DNA from: Streptomyces sp. DG1A-41
GTDB lineage: Bacteria > Actinomycetota > Actinomycetes > Streptomycetales > Streptomycetaceae
Direction of reading: 5' to 3'
Length of the DNA stretch: 64,000 nucleotides
Assembly: GCF_037055355.1 (NCBI RefSeq)
Contig: NZ_CP146350.1
Coordinates: 7,835,001-7,899,000 of the forward strand
Shown here piece by piece: positions 44,601-55,039 of this stretch. Each line of letters starts with the position of its first letter. Within the stretch, counting starts at the first letter, position 1. The position numbers were made by a program, and so were the translations under genes. The notes beneath the pieces were generated by a model, which was given only the letters and a program-made list of their open reading frames with translations, was not told the DNA's origin and did not search any database.

Positions 44601-45500
44601 GGGGTCCTTTCAGAATGCTGGGTTCTTGCGGGCGAGGGTCATGCAGTGAGCGAGCTGGAGGAAGGCGTCGTGCATGTCGTCTCGGGTTTCCCAGCGGGTC
44701 CGTAAGCGGCGTGGGCCGTGGAGCCAGGCGATGGCGGACTCAGCGACCCATCGCACCCGGCCCAGGCCCGAGCCATGGGGCTGTCCGCGCCGGGCGATCT
44801 TCGGGACGATGCCGCGCTCGCGCAGTCGGCGGCGGTAACTGTCGTGGTCGTACCCGCGGTCGGCATACAACGCCCGGGGCTTGCGCCTAGGCCTGCCCCG
44901 CTTGCCCCGCACCGGCGGCACGCCGTCGACCAGCGGCAGGAGCTGCGTGACGTCGTTGCGGTGCCCACCCGTCAACGACACCCGCAGAGGGATACCGTGC
45001 GCCTCGGTCAGCACGTGATGCTTCGAGCCCGGCCGCGCACGGTCAACCGGACTCGGACCGACTTTTGGGCTGCTTCGCCCCCGCTTGGCCTGCACGTGCG
45101 AGGCGTCAACGGTGACGCGGGAGAAGTCCAGGCGGTCCGCCGCCCGCAACCGGTCCAGCAGCACCCGCTGGAGTTCCTCCCACACCCCGGCCTGCTGCCA
45201 TTCGGCCAGCCGCCGCCAACAGGTAGGACCGGAACCGAACCCCAACTCCTGCGGCAGGTACTCCCACTGGATCCCGGTGTAGAGGACGAACAGCACGCCC
45301 TGGAGCGTCTTGCGGTCATCGATCCGCTTGCGCCCCGGATACCGGAACCGCCGCTCATGCTTCGGCAGCAGCGGCTCGATCACCGCCCACAACTCGTCGC
45401 TGACCTCCCACGGCTTCCGCCGTGTCATGGTCACCCCCACAAAGCACGGGATCACGTCCACCTCCACCGTGCCACAAGTAGATCTTTCTGCAAGGACCCC
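44601..45500. mobile_element. IS5-family insertion sequence, 900 bp
   Basis: Terminal inverted repeats are GGGGTCCTTTCAGAA (44601-44615) and its counterpart at 45486-45500 with one mismatch. TAA flanks both ends (44598-44600 and 45501-45503), a 3-bp TNA target duplication as in IS1031-like IS5 members. One intact transposase fills the element, so it looks recent. Confidence 0.88.
44610..45428 (-). CDS. IS5-family transposase
   Basis: 272 aa in one unbroken frame. The DDE triad is visible in RVTVDASHVQAKRG, YADRGYDHDSYRR and RWVAESAIAWLHGPRRLR. The N-terminal helix-turn-helix-like region begins WEVSDELWAVIEPLLP. I place the start at ATG 45428, where the conserved part begins; the 13 residues before it are terminal-repeat-side sequence. 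Catalytic motifs are complete, so the element may be active. Confidence 0.92.
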   Translation of the reverse strand: MTRRKPWEVSDELWAVIEPLLPKHERRFRYPGRKRIDDRKTLQGVLFVLYTGIQWEYLPQELGFGSGPTCWRRLAEWQQAGVWEELQRVLLDRLRAADRLDFSRVTVDASHVQAKRGRSSPKVGPSPVDRARPGSKHHVLTEAHGIPLRVSLTGGHRNDVTQLLPLVDGVPPVRGKRGRPRRKPRALYADRGYDHDSYRRRLRERGIVPKIARRGQPHGSGLGRVRWVAESAIAWLHGPRRLRTRWETRDDMHDAFLQLAHCMTLARKNPAF

Positions 45501-45503
45501 TAA

Positions 45504-45960
45504 GACGTGCGGGGCGGTGACTGGTGTGATGCGGATGCGGTGCCGTCCGGTCCCGCATCACACCGCGGGTGTGGCCGCGTTTCGAGCCGTTGGCGGGGAA
45601 CCGGAACAAGGGGATGCGGGGGAGCGTCGGTTGGGGGAGATGCCCTGTTGATGGGCGTCTTTTGCTTGACTGGAGGTTCGAGTCCTTGAGGGAGCCGCGA
45701 TCAAGGGCTGGTCGTTTCGTACCCCCTGTGATCCGTGGAGATTCACTCGTGACCATGCCGGCGCCTTTGCCGAAGGCAAGCGTCGATTGACAGCGGTGAG
45801 CCGAGCGGGGCGCGGTGCAGGGCACGGGATTCAGGGCTGGTCAGCGCCCGTGTCGTTTCGTATGGTGGCATATGGCATAGGTCCCGCCGCTGGTTGCGAC
45901 GGGACCCGTGGAGTGGCTGTCAGTCCCCTCGGCCGCCAAACCGTTTCTGGGGGCTGGCGG
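45504..45960. other. Gene-poor stretch with an imperfect repeat
   Basis: No convincing gene is seen. An 18-base motif AGGGCTGGTCGTTTCGTA (45704-45721) recurs at 45833 interrupted by about nine bases. The region is flanked by the IS and by a small leftward ORF, and probably is remnant DNA. Confidence 0.4.
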
Positions 45961-46107
45961 TCACAGCCAGTTACGGAGCCAGATCAGCAGGCGCCCGCAC
46001 TGGAACGCGGCGGCACTGAGGGCCGCTACCACGGAAGCGATCAGACGGATCTTGCGCCAGCGTGCTTCCTTCGGCTTGTCTGGGTCGCCCTTGTTCACTT
46101 CGGGCAC
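45961..46107 (-). CDS. Small single-pass membrane protein (hypothetical)
   Basis: 48 codons from a GTG seven bases after AGGG. A charged N-terminus (PEVNKGDPDKPKEARWRK) precedes one hydrophobic helix (IRLIASVVAALSAAAFQCG) and a basic end (LLIWLRNWL). Composition and start signals look coding, but I do not recognise the family. It is antisense to no gene and lies ahead of the type I restriction cluster. Confidence 0.5.
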   Translation of the reverse strand: MPEVNKGDPDKPKEARWRKIRLIASVVAALSAAAFQCGRLLIWLRNWL

Positions 46108-46351
46108 AGGCCATCCCTTTCGTGCTCGACTGGTTGGTTTAGGCACCCAGTTCCGGAGGGGTCGCTTGTGGCGTGTCCGGAACAGGGCGGGGCACCTGCG
46201 GCGAGCACTCCAGGTGCTAGGCTCCCCCCTAGGCGCTACGGAATGTACGCATGTTCTAACTGGGATTGCAAGTAATCCACCCCTCAAGGGTAGTTGGATA
46301 CACGATAGGACTTTGTTGCGTGGATGGCGAAGGGATAGGACGGGATCCGAG

Positions 46352-47026
46352 GTGGCCCGCATACAACGGCTCGGGGACCTGAGTGAGGTCACGCCGAGTC
46401 CTTCCAGTGATCAGTTCGAGGGGCTGAGCGATGGGCTGGGCGACACTCCGGTGATTTCCCCCGGGGACATCGCCGACGGGAAGATCGCCGAGCGGTCGTT
46501 GCTGCGGAGCCTAGACAGGCTGCCGGACGCCCTGGCGCGGTTCCGGGTGGAGCCGGGCGACCTAGTCATGGTCCGCCAGGGCGCGGTCGGGCGAATGGCA
46601 CTGGTGGAGGAGCGCTCGCGCGATTGGATCTACCACTTCGCGTGCATGCGCATCCGGCCGCGCTGTGAGCTGGTCGATCCCGGCTACCTGATTGCCTATC
46701 TCTCGCATCCGACGGTGCTGGATCAGCTCCTCGCGTGCGCCAACGTGGGCACCGTCGCCACCGTCACCGCCCGCATGGTCGAGGAACTGCCGGTGGCCGT
46801 GCCGCCGCTTACCGAGCAGCGGCTCTTGGTCGGAGCACTGGCGGAGGTAGCTGCCCAGATGGACAACCATCGCCGCTCCCTGGCCCGGTTGGAGGCCCTG
46901 CGCCCCGCTCTGATCACGCACCTACTCGGCGGCGAAGTCCCTGGCGAGCGCCTGCCCATACCCACCACCCCGCCGGAGTCGGTGCGGCGTGCGGCACGAG
47001 GGCCGCGCCCGAGGAGATTGTCGTAG
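46352..47026 (+). CDS. hsdS: Half-size type I restriction specificity (S)-like protein
   Basis: About 224 aa from GTG 46352 (start uncertain; upstream frame is open but unconvincing). It contains a single target-recognition-like domain (IQRLGDLSEV; RVEPGDLVMVRQGAVGRMAL; RIRPRCELVDPGYLIAYLSHP) and one conserved helix (VAVPPLTEQRLLVGALAEVAAQMDNH). A normal HsdS has two of each. It lies 99 bases before hsdM and is a separate gene from the full-length S subunit downstream. It may act as a dimer or as an alternative specificity subunit. Confidence 0.72.
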   Translation: MARIQRLGDLSEVTPSPSSDQFEGLSDGLGDTPVISPGDIADGKIAERSLLRSLDRLPDALARFRVEPGDLVMVRQGAVGRMALVEERSRDWIYHFACMRIRPRCELVDPGYLIAYLSHPTVLDQLLACANVGTVATVTARMVEELPVAVPPLTEQRLLVGALAEVAAQMDNHRRSLARLEALRPALITHLLGGEVPGERLPIPTTPPESVRRAARGPRPRRLS

Positions 47027-47125
47027 GCCGCCCCTACTCTTGAGGCGGTCAGGCTGGCCACCGCCCAGGCATGGCGCCCGCCGTGGACTGTGCCAGGTGG
47101 CTTGAGGAACTAAGGAGAAACGCAA

Positions 47126-49582
47126 GTGGCCCAGCTCACGTTGCCGCAGCTGGAGAGGCACCTGTATGCCGCTGCGGACATCCTGCGCGGCAAGATGGAT
47201 GCCGCGCAGTATCAGGACTACATCTTTGGGATGCTGTTCCTGAAGCGGGCCTCGGACCAGTTCGACGTGGCGCGGGGCGCCGCTGTCGAGCGGTTCATGG
47301 ACCTGGGCCTGGAGCGGGCCGAGGCGGAGCGGCGGGCCGAGTCCCCCTCGGCGTACCGCTCGCACCAGTTCTTCGTCCCCGAGGTCTCACGCTGGAAGAC
47401 GATCAAGGAGGCGTCGCGCTCCGATCCGGCCGAGGCGTTGAACGTGGCCCTGGGCGGTCTGGAAAACGAGAACCGGTCACTGGACGGTGTGCTCGGCTAC
47501 ATCGACTTCAAACGCGGATCGGGTAACACCAAGCTGAGCAAGCCCGTCCTCCAAGCGCTGATCGACCACTTCGATCAGTACCAGCTGAGCAATGACGATT
47601 TCGAGTTTCCCGACTTGCTCGGCTACGCATACGAGTACCTGATCGGCGAGTTCGCCGACGAGGGCGGCAAGAAGGGTGGGCAGTTCTACACCCCCCGTTC
47701 CGTGATCCGCATGATGAACCAGCTCGTCCAGCCCGGCGAGGGTATGTCGGTCTACGACCCATGCTGCGGCTCGGGCGGCATGCTCATCCTCGCCAAGGAG
47801 TACGTGCAAGAGCACGGAGGGGACGCCGCCCACGTCTCCGTCTTCGGGCAGGAGGACAACGGCAGCGCCTGGGCGATGGCCCGCATGAACCTGCTCCTGC
47901 ACGAGGTCGCCGACGGCGACATCCGGCATGGCGACACCCTCGCCGACCCCAAGCACACCACGCCCAGCGGCGAGTTGTTGCGCTTTGACCGCATCCTCAC
48001 CAACCCGCCCTTTGCGCAGAACTACCGCCGCAAGGACATGCAGCACCCAGAGCGGATGGGCTACGGCTGGTGCCCCGAGTCGGGCAAGAAGGCCGACCTG
48101 ATGTTCATCCAGCACGTGCTGGCCGTCCTCAAAGCCGACGGCATCGCCGCCTCCGTCATGCCGCACGGAGTCCTCTTCCGTGGCGGCGCTGAACAGGACA
48201 TCCGCCGCCAGATTATCGAGGACCGGCGGCTGGAGGCCGTCATCGGGGTCGGGCCCAACGTCTTCTACGGCACCGGCATCCCCGCCTGCATCCTCGTCCT
48301 GCGCGGGCGTGACGGCGCGCCCGAAGGCCGCCGGAACGGGGTGCTGTTCATCAATGCCGACCGCGAGGTTACCGCCGGCCGCGCCCAGAACCTTCTCGAA
48401 GCCCAGCACGCCGAAAAGATCGTCTCTGCGTACCGTGGCTGGCAGAACATCGAGAACTTCGCGCGCGTCGTGCCCTTCGAGGAGCTGGAGAAGAACGACT
48501 ACAACCTCAACATCCGCCGTTACGTCGACAACACCCCGCCCCCGGAGCCGCAGGACGTCCGCGCACACCTGTACGGCGGCGTCCCCAAGGGCGAAGTCCG
48601 CGACCGCGCCCGGCAGTTCCGCGCCTTCGGAATCGACCCCGGCAGGCAGCTCTTCCGCGAACGGGATGAGGACTACTACGACTTTCCCGAGGAAGGCTAC
48701 GAGGCTGTCGCTGAGCGCATCCCCGAGCTCGCCGCCGCGCGGGAGGCCGAACTCGGTGCCGCCTTCGATGCCTGGTGGATGGGGCACCGCGGCCGGCTCG
48801 ACGAACTTCCCAAGCACCAGCAGCTCGCCGACACCCGCGCGGAACTCCTCGACACCTTCACCCAGGCACTGGAGTCGCTGAAGGTCCTGGACAAGTACCA
48901 GCTCGCCGGTACCGTAGCCGCCTGGTGGTTCGACTCCCGCAACGATCTGCGCAGCCTCGCCCTCACCGGCTTTCCTGGCCTCATCGACCGCTGGGTCACC
49001 AGCATCGAATCCGCCTTCACCGAACCACCTGAGGGCGCCGACGCCAAGACCAGGGCCCGTATTCGCGCCGCCCAACGCAAGGCCCGCGAACACCGCCTCG
49101 TACCCGAATTGATCCCCGCCTACGTGGAGCGGCTGGAGACCGCGGAGGCGCTGGTCGCAGAACTCGACGCCAAGGTCAAGGCAGGCTCCCCACCCAAGAA
49201 GGCCAATGGCGCCGGAGGGGACGACGAAGAAGAGCCCGACCTGACCGGCGTACTGCCTCCCAAGGTACTCGCCAACCTCAAGAGGCAGCTCACCGCCGCC
49301 AAGAAGGACCTCGCAGCGGTCAAGGCCCGCTTCCTCGTCGAGCTGCGCGAAGCCGCCGATTGTTTGACCTCCGACCAGGCCCAGCACATCGTCCTCGGCT
49401 TCCTGAAGGCCGACCTCCGCGCCCGCATGGACCGCTTCGTCGCCGCCGACCGCCGCGCCATGATGGACGCCTACCGCGTCTGGGGCGACAAGTACGCTGT
49501 CACGTTGCAGGACCTGGAACGCGAACGGGAGGCGTCCGCGAAGCGGCTGCGGGGGTACCTGGAGGAGCTGGGCTATGCGTGA
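47126..49582 (+). CDS. hsdM: Type I restriction-modification DNA methyltransferase (HsdM), extended
   Basis: 818-aa N6-adenine methyltransferase. The N-terminal HsdM helical domain ([21 protein letters not shown]) is followed by AdoMet motif [10 protein letters not shown] (~residue 211) and catalytic motif IV NPPF (~residue 293). Typical HsdM is ~500 aa; here ~300 extra C-terminal residues form a largely helical, charged region with coiled-coil character ([34 protein letters not shown]). GTG start with AAGGAG upstream. Overlaps hsdS by eight bases. Confidence 0.93.
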   Translation: MAQLTLPQLERHLYAAADILRGKMDAAQYQDYIFGMLFLKRASDQFDVARGAAVERFMDLGLERAEAERRAESPSAYRSHQFFVPEVSRWKTIKEASRSDPAEALNVALGGLENENRSLDGVLGYIDFKRGSGNTKLSKPVLQALIDHFDQYQLSNDDFEFPDLLGYAYEYLIGEFADEGGKKGGQFYTPRSVIRMMNQLVQPGEGMSVYDPCCGSGGMLILAKEYVQEHGGDAAHVSVFGQEDNGSAWAMARMNLLLHEVADGDIRHGDTLADPKHTTPSGELLRFDRILTNPPFAQNYRRKDMQHPERMGYGWCPESGKKADLMFIQHVLAVLKADGIAASVMPHGVLFRGGAEQDIRRQIIEDRRLEAVIGVGPNVFYGTGIPACILVLRGRDGAPEGRRNGVLFINADREVTAGRAQNLLEAQHAEKIVSAYRGWQNIENFARVVPFEELEKNDYNLNIRRYVDNTPPPEPQDVRAHLYGGVPKGEVRDRARQFRAFGIDPGRQLFRERDEDYYDFPEEGYEAVAERIPELAAAREAELGAAFDAWWMGHRGRLDELPKHQQLADTRAELLDTFTQALESLKVLDKYQLAGTVAAWWFDSRNDLRSLALTGFPGLIDRWVTSIESAFTEPPEGADAKTRARIRAAQRKAREHRLVPELIPAYVERLETAEALVAELDAKVKAGSPPKKANGAGGDDEEEPDLTGVLPPKVLANLKRQLTAAKKDLAAVKARFLVELREAADCLTSDQAQHIVLGFLKADLRARMDRFVAADRRAMMDAYRVWGDKYAVTLQDLEREREASAKRLRGYLEELGYA

Positions 49583-50807
49583 TGGCTGGCGACGGGTGGC
49601 GTTGGGCGACATCCTGAAACTTCGCTCAGAACGCACACATCGAGTGGCCACTCTCCTGTCGGTTACGGCGGCTCGCGGGGTTATCCGACAGAGCGAGAGC
49701 GGTAGGCGTGATTCGTCCAGTGTAGACAAGGGCCTATATTGGGACGTACACCCAGGCGACGTCGTATACAACACGATGCGGATGTGGCAGGGGGTGTCAG
49801 GAGTAGCGCACGAAGCCGGAGTCGTGAGCCCTGCGTATACGGTGTGTCGTCCTGAGAGTGAAATTCACGCCCCATTCATTGGGTTCTTGCTCAAGGATCC
49901 ACGCTTGGTGAGTCAGTTCTACAGGAACTCTCAGGGGCTCGTTAGTGACACCTGGAATCTAAAGTACAGTGAATTCAAAAAGATCAAGATCGCGCTGCCG
50001 CCATTCAGGGAGCAGCGGCAGATTGCCGAGATCCTTGACTCAGTCGAACGCGATATCGATCGGATCAACCGGGAGTTCACGAAGATGGACTCGGTTTATT
50101 CGTCCACGTTCATGAACTCCCTCGGCCAGCCACGAAGTGTACTGCGTCGACACGAGGTGTCCCGTGTCGGTGATCTTTCTGGCTCGATGGTGGGTGATTT
50201 TCGTTTCGTGCGCCTTGGCGACTTCCTAGACTCCATTGATGCGGGTATGAGTCCTGACCTGGAGGGTAGTCCCGCCGGGCTCGGCGAGTGGGGTTTCCTG
50301 AAGGTCAGTGCGGTAGGGAGAGGCGGGTTCCAGGCTGAGGAGAACAAGCGGGCCGACGATCCCGATCTCTTCGATCCGTCAATCGAGATCCGCGAAGGTG
50401 ACCTATTGGTCACGCGTGCAAATACCCCAGATCTTGTGGGTGCAACGTGCATCGTGGACGTCAACCGACCGAGACTAATGCTGAGCGACAAGACTCTGCG
50501 TCTCAACCTAGTGGGCGATCAAGCCCTCCCGGAATACTTTTGCGAAGTGCTGCGGCTGCCCGAGCTGCGCGTACAGATTGAAGTTGCAGCGACCGGCACG
50601 AGCAGCAGCATGAAGAACATCAGCCAGAAATCGATCCGCAACCTCGTGGTCCCCTGGTGCGACGTAGCGGAGCAGCGTCGAATTATCCAGCCATTGGCTG
50701 AGAGGCGGGAGACGCGGCGTCGTACTCAGGCTGAAATGGAAAAGTTGCACTCAATCAAGCGGGCGCTGGCGGAAACACTCATGACGAACCGCGAGTGTAT
50801 TGCATGA
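49575..50807 (+). CDS. hsdS: Type I restriction specificity subunit (HsdS)
   Basis: 410 aa with two target-recognition domains. TRD1 begins [18 protein letters not shown] and ends [21 protein letters not shown]2 begins [16 protein letters not shown] and ends [16 protein letters not shown]. Each is followed by a spacer helix. It directs HsdM and HsdR to a split DNA site. Its start lies inside the hsdM end. The gene has visibly more A/T codons than its neighbours, typical of exchanged S genes. Confidence 0.92.
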   Translation: MRDGWRRVALGDILKLRSERTHRVATLLSVTAARGVIRQSESGRRDSSSVDKGLYWDVHPGDVVYNTMRMWQGVSGVAHEAGVVSPAYTVCRPESEIHAPFIGFLLKDPRLVSQFYRNSQGLVSDTWNLKYSEFKKIKIALPPFREQRQIAEILDSVERDIDRINREFTKMDSVYSSTFMNSLGQPRSVLRRHEVSRVGDLSGSMVGDFRFVRLGDFLDSIDAGMSPDLEGSPAGLGEWGFLKVSAVGRGGFQAEENKRADDPDLFDPSIEIREGDLLVTRANTPDLVGATCIVDVNRPRLMLSDKTLRLNLVGDQALPEYFCEVLRLPELRVQIEVAATGTSSSMKNISQKSIRNLVVPWCDVAEQRRIIQPLAERRETRRRTQAEMEKLHSIKRALAETLMTNRECIA

Positions 50808-50858
50808 ATTGCGGCACGTTCAGGGAAGGCAGCTCAAACCCAGTAGTGAGGGCGTTGC

Positions 50859-53800
50859 ATGGCAGAATCCGGTCCTGAGTACACGTTCGTCGAGAAGCCG
50901 CTGCTCGCGCAGTTGACCAGCGGCGACATGGGGTGGAGACATGTGCGCGGGACAACCGGGGTGGAGTTGCAGCCGCCTGGGATGCCCTCGTACGTCCGCC
51001 GTAGCTTCGAGGACTCCGTCCTCGAAGGAATATTGCGGGCGAAGCTCGCGGAGTTGAACCGGCGTCCGGACGGCAGCCCGTGGGTAGATGAGGCGCGCGC
51101 GGACCAAGCCGTGTCCGCGTTGACGCGGGGGGCGGTGGCGGCCGGCGGGGGGCTGGTGGCTGCGAATGAGGCCGCCACCAGACATCTGCTCGATGGCGTA
51201 GACGTTCCGGGGTTCGAGGACTGGGGCGGGGGCCGGAACCAGACGGTGCGGCTCATCGACTGGCAGCACCCGGAGCGGAACGATTTCCTGGCGGTCTCGC
51301 AGTTCCGGATAACGATCCCTGGCAGCGGTGGGGAGACGATCGCCCCGGACCTGGTGCTGTTCGTAAACGGCATCCCGCTGGTCGTCATCGAGTGCAAGAA
51401 GCCCACCGCGCTTGGCGGCAACGTCTTCGACGCGGTGGAGCAGCTGCAGCGTTACGCAAACCGGCGGGACTCCGCTGTCCCGGAAGGCAGTGAACGGCTG
51501 TTCCGCACGGTGCAATTGACGGTTGCCACTACCGGGGACCGTGCGCGGCTGGGCACGTTCACCGCGCGCCGGCAGGATTATGTGGTGTGGCGGGACCCGT
51601 ACCCGCTCAAGGCCAAGGATGTCGCCGCGCGCAGCTATGTTCCTGAGGACCGGGATGCCACGGCACAGAAGGTGCTGGCGGCGGGGGTGCTGCACCCGCA
51701 CCGGCTGTTGGACATCGTGCGGAACTTCGTGCTGTTCCGGGATGTGGAGGTCGCTGAGGGGCGTACGGCTCGGGTGAAAATTGGGCCGCGTTATCAGCAG
51801 TACCGAGCGGTCGCGAAGGCTGTCTCGCGGTTGCAGCGCGGTGAGACTAAGGCCGTCCACGGCAAGGAGGACAAGCGGGGCGGAATCGTCTGGCATACCC
51901 AGGGCTCGGGCAAGTCCCTCACGATGGTGTTCCTGGTGCGCAAGCTGCGTTCCACGCCAGGACTGGAGCACCTGAAGGTGGTTGTGGTCACCGACCGCAA
52001 GCAGCTCCAGCAGCAGCTGTCGGAGACGGCCACCCTGACCGGGGAGAAGCCGGACACGGTCACCCGGGCCGATCAGGTGCCGGTGGTCCTTGCCCGACAC
52101 GGTGCCGGCCTGATCTTCGTGATGATTCAGAAGCAGCAGGACGCGGAGAAGACCCGCGCAGAGCGCGCCAAGTCGGCGGCGAAGAAGAAGGTCGCGGGCT
52201 GGGGACTCGTCAATGACGACGAGAGCATTGTGATCCTCGTCGACGAGGCGCACCGCTCGCACAGCTCCGGCTTGCACGAGAATCTGACGGAGTCGCTGCC
52301 GAACGCCGCGCGGATCGGTTTCACCGGCACGCCGATCCTGATGAACCGGCGGAAGCTGACCGAGACCACCTTCGGGGAGTTCATCGACAAATACCGGATC
52401 GCGGACGCTGAGGAGGACGACGCGATCGTCCCAATCTACTACGAGGGGCACATTGCCAGGGGCGCGGTCGAGGATGGTGCCGCGCTGGACGAGGCGATGG
52501 AGGAGGAGTTCGAGGAACTCACCGACGAGGAGTATGAGCAGCTTCAGAGGCGGTACGCGACCTCTACTGCCGTTCTCAGCGCGGACGACATGATTTGGCG
52601 TAAGGCTCGCCACATGCTGCGCCACTATGTGCAGAGCGTGCTGCCCGAAGGGTTTAAGGCGCAGGTCGTTGCTCACTCCCGGGGCATCGCTGTGCGTTAC
52701 CGCGAGGCGTTCCAGAAGGCGCGGGACGAGATCGTGGCCGAGGTGGAGGCTCTGTCTGAAGAGCGGCTTCAGCGGTTGCTGGAGAAGAGGCCCGAGGAAC
52801 TCAAGCCGAAGCAGAAGACGTTGGTGGCCGCGTACGAGAACCTGCGCCTGCTCAAGGCGATCGACTTCGTGCCCATCATCTCCGAAGGGCAGAACGACCT
52901 GGCAAGCTGGAAAGAGTGGACGAAGGAGTCGACGCACAAGAAGGCGGAAAAGTCCTTCCTTAGCCCCTTCCCGGAACCAGATCAGCTAGATGGCACACGC
53001 CGCCCAGTCGCATTCCTCATCGTGCGGACCATGCTGTTGACTGGATTCGACGCCCCGATCGAACAGGTGATGTACCTGGACCGGCGGATGAAGGAGGCCG
53101 AACTCCTCCAGGCGGTCGCCCGCGTCAACCGTACCGCCGACGGTAAGAGCGCTGGGCTGGTTGTGGACTACGCCGGAGTCGCCACCGCCCTCAAAGAAGC
53201 GATGGACCAGTACGCCGCCGACGAGCGTGAGGGCAAGCCCATCGAATTCGAGGTCGAGGAGGACAAGCTGGAGACCCAGTGCACAGCCCTGCGCCAGCAC
53301 TTCGACCTCCCCCGTGACCTCATCGACCCCGATAACATCGAAGCCGTCAACCGCCTGGTGGACTCGCTGGAGGACGACCAGCGCCGGATAGCATTCCGCT
53401 CCTTGTTGCGCGACTTCCTGGAAACCTACACGGTCGTCACCCCCCGAGAGTCGGCCCGCCCCTACGCGGAGGCCGTACGGCTTTTCACCTTCATCGCCCA
53501 GCTGGCCCGGCAGCGCTTCAGCGAGGAGGACGCCTTCGACCCGGCGGCCTACGGCAAGAAGGTCCAGCAGCTCATCAACCAGCACGTCCGTTCCCTAGGG
53601 GTGGACAAGATGATCGAGCCCACCCGGCTTACCTCCGAGGACTTCACGACCAAGGTCCGGCAGCTTCCCGGCAGCCGCGCGAAGGCGTCCATGATGCGGC
53701 ACGCCCTCCGTAATCACATCGACCTGAACTTCGGTAAGAACCCTGCCGCGTATGCCGCGCTGCGCAAGCGGGTGGAAGAGATCCTCAAGAAGCACGCCGA

Positions 53801-54203
53801 CGATTGGGACGCCCAACTGGCGGCATTCCAGCGCCTTACCGAGGAAGTCAAGGACATGGAAGGCGGCGTCGGCTCGGATCTACCCGAGGACGTGCGCAAC
53901 CTCACCCGGCTGGAACAGGCCCTCTACCAGCAGCTCACCAGTGTGCTGACCGATGGTGTGATCGGTGACGAGATACGCGGGGTCTTCGTCGTCCTCGCTC
54001 AGAAGGTGCACGACCTGGCGGTGCACTACAGCGCCAAGCCCGACTTCTGGACCAACCCTGCGGCTCAGCACGACTTCCGTACCGACATCTGGATGGAGGC
54101 CGTGGCCTGCCCGCAGACCCGAGCCAAAGCCGATCCCCTTGCCGACGCACTCCGCGACATCGTCCACCACAACCGCAAGGATGTTGGCCGTCACCGTGCC
54201 TGA
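50859..54203 (+). CDS. hsdR: Type I restriction endonuclease subunit (HsdR)
   Basis: 1114 aa. The N-terminal nuclease core shows APDLVLFVNGIPLVVIECKK (PD-(D/E)xK, ~residues 161-181). SF2 translocase motifs follow: Walker A HTQGSGKSLTM (~residue 345), DEAH in LVDEAHRSHS (~461), GFTGTPIL and QAVARVNRTADGK. A helical C-terminal region follows. With HsdM and HsdS it cuts unmodified DNA after translocation. Motifs are intact. Confidence 0.95.
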   Translation: MAESGPEYTFVEKPLLAQLTSGDMGWRHVRGTTGVELQPPGMPSYVRRSFEDSVLEGILRAKLAELNRRPDGSPWVDEARADQAVSALTRGAVAAGGGLVAANEAATRHLLDGVDVPGFEDWGGGRNQTVRLIDWQHPERNDFLAVSQFRITIPGSGGETIAPDLVLFVNGIPLVVIECKKPTALGGNVFDAVEQLQRYANRRDSAVPEGSERLFRTVQLTVATTGDRARLGTFTARRQDYVVWRDPYPLKAKDVAARSYVPEDRDATAQKVLAAGVLHPHRLLDIVRNFVLFRDVEVAEGRTARVKIGPRYQQYRAVAKAVSRLQRGETKAVHGKEDKRGGIVWHTQGSGKSLTMVFLVRKLRSTPGLEHLKVVVVTDRKQLQQQLSETATLTGEKPDTVTRADQVPVVLARHGAGLIFVMIQKQQDAEKTRAERAKSAAKKKVAGWGLVNDDESIVILVDEAHRSHSSGLHENLTESLPNAARIGFTGTPILMNRRKLTETTFGEFIDKYRIADAEEDDAIVPIYYEGHIARGAVEDGAALDEAMEEEFEELTDEEYEQLQRRYATSTAVLSADDMIWRKARHMLRHYVQSVLPEGFKAQVVAHSRGIAVRYREAFQKARDEIVAEVEALSEERLQRLLEKRPEELKPKQKTLVAAYENLRLLKAIDFVPIISEGQNDLASWKEWTKESTHKKAEKSFLSPFPEPDQLDGTRRPVAFLIVRTMLLTGFDAPIEQVMYLDRRMKEAELLQAVARVNRTADGKSAGLVVDYAGVATALKEAMDQYAADEREGKPIEFEVEEDKLETQCTALRQHFDLPRDLIDPDNIEAVNRLVDSLEDDQRRIAFRSLLRDFLETYTVVTPRESARPYAEAVRLFTFIAQLARQRFSEEDAFDPAAYGKKVQQLINQHVRSLGVDKMIEPTRLTSEDFTTKVRQLPGSRAKASMMRHALRNHIDLNFGKNPAAYAALRKRVEEILKKHADDWDAQLAAFQRLTEEVKDMEGGVGSDLPEDVRNLTRLEQALYQQLTSVLTDGVIGDEIRGVFVVLAQKVHDLAVHYSAKPDFWTNPAAQHDFRTDIWMEAVACPQTRAKADPLADALRDIVHHNRKDVGRHRA

Positions 54204-54951
54204 CCTGCCCGACAGAGTGGCCGAGAACGACAGCCCGCTGTACGTCGGCGGGCTGACCATCCACCTGGCCCCCGCCTCGGGGCGAACCGGTGTCAGCGTC
54301 ACCGTCGAACGCGACGCCCGCATCGTTGCCAAGGTGCCCGCAGACGCCGACCGCGACGCGCTTGCCGCCCTCATCCGCACGCGGCTGGCCTGGCTCTACG
54401 CCAAGGTCAACACCCGCCGCGCTGAAGTAGCCGAACGCCCTCGACGACGTTTCATCGATGGCGAAGGTTTCTGGTACCTCGGTCGCAGCCACCGCCTCAA
54501 ACTCACCGACGACCTCGCAGCCTCCCCTGTCGCACTGAAGAACGGCCGTCTCCACTTGCGCCGCGACCACCGCGACACCGCCGAGCACGACCTTGTCGTG
54601 TGGTACACCGCCCGCGGCCGGGACTGGCTTCCCGGCCGTATGCGTCCTTGGACGCAGCGCATGGACACCCCAACGGTTGGGCTGAACGTCCGTGCCCTCG
54701 GCTACCGTTGGGGCTCTTGCTCCCATCACGGCACCGTCAACATCCACTGGGCCGTCATGCAGTTGCCCGTCCGCCTGATCGACTACGTCCTAGTCCATGA
54801 ACTCGTCCACCTTCACCATCCGCATCACACCCCCGAGTTCTGGCGTGCCGTCGGCCGAACGCTTACCGACTACGAGCATCGCCGTCGCGAACTTGACGAG
54901 TGGGGAGCAGGCATCTGGCTGCCGGAGGCAGCTGCCGCATTGAGAAGTTGA
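54181..54951 (+). CDS. YgjP-like M48-type metallopeptidase (DUF45)
   Basis: 256 aa. The zinc site HELVHLHHPHHTPEFW (~residue 206) follows YRWGSCSHHGTVNIHWAVM, the DUF45/YgjP hallmark. I use the ATG at 54181, overlapping the hsdR end by 23 bases; a GTG at 54196 is the alternative. These zinc proteases are often encoded right after type I hsdR genes; their role, perhaps HsdR turnover, is unproven. It converges on the helicase gene at 55040. Confidence 0.88.
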   Translation: MLAVTVPDLPDRVAENDSPLYVGGLTIHLAPASGRTGVSVTVERDARIVAKVPADADRDALAALIRTRLAWLYAKVNTRRAEVAERPRRRFIDGEGFWYLGRSHRLKLTDDLAASPVALKNGRLHLRRDHRDTAEHDLVVWYTARGRDWLPGRMRPWTQRMDTPTVGLNVRALGYRWGSCSHHGTVNIHWAVMQLPVRLIDYVLVHELVHLHHPHHTPEFWRAVGRTLTDYEHRRRELDEWGAGIWLPEAAAALRS

Positions 54952-55039
54952 CTCAGTCTGTCGTGCCGAACCTGAGAGTTGTTGCCGTTCCGGCTGTGCC
55001 TTACATTCTGTTACCGACAGCGACCTATTCGTCCCGTGA

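Noticed and set aside
45640..45705. tRNA-like T arm (GGTTCGAGTCC) in the gene-poor stretch
   Set aside because: The T stem has a mismatch and a wobble pair, no matching acceptor 5' strand, D arm or anticodon arm could be folded.
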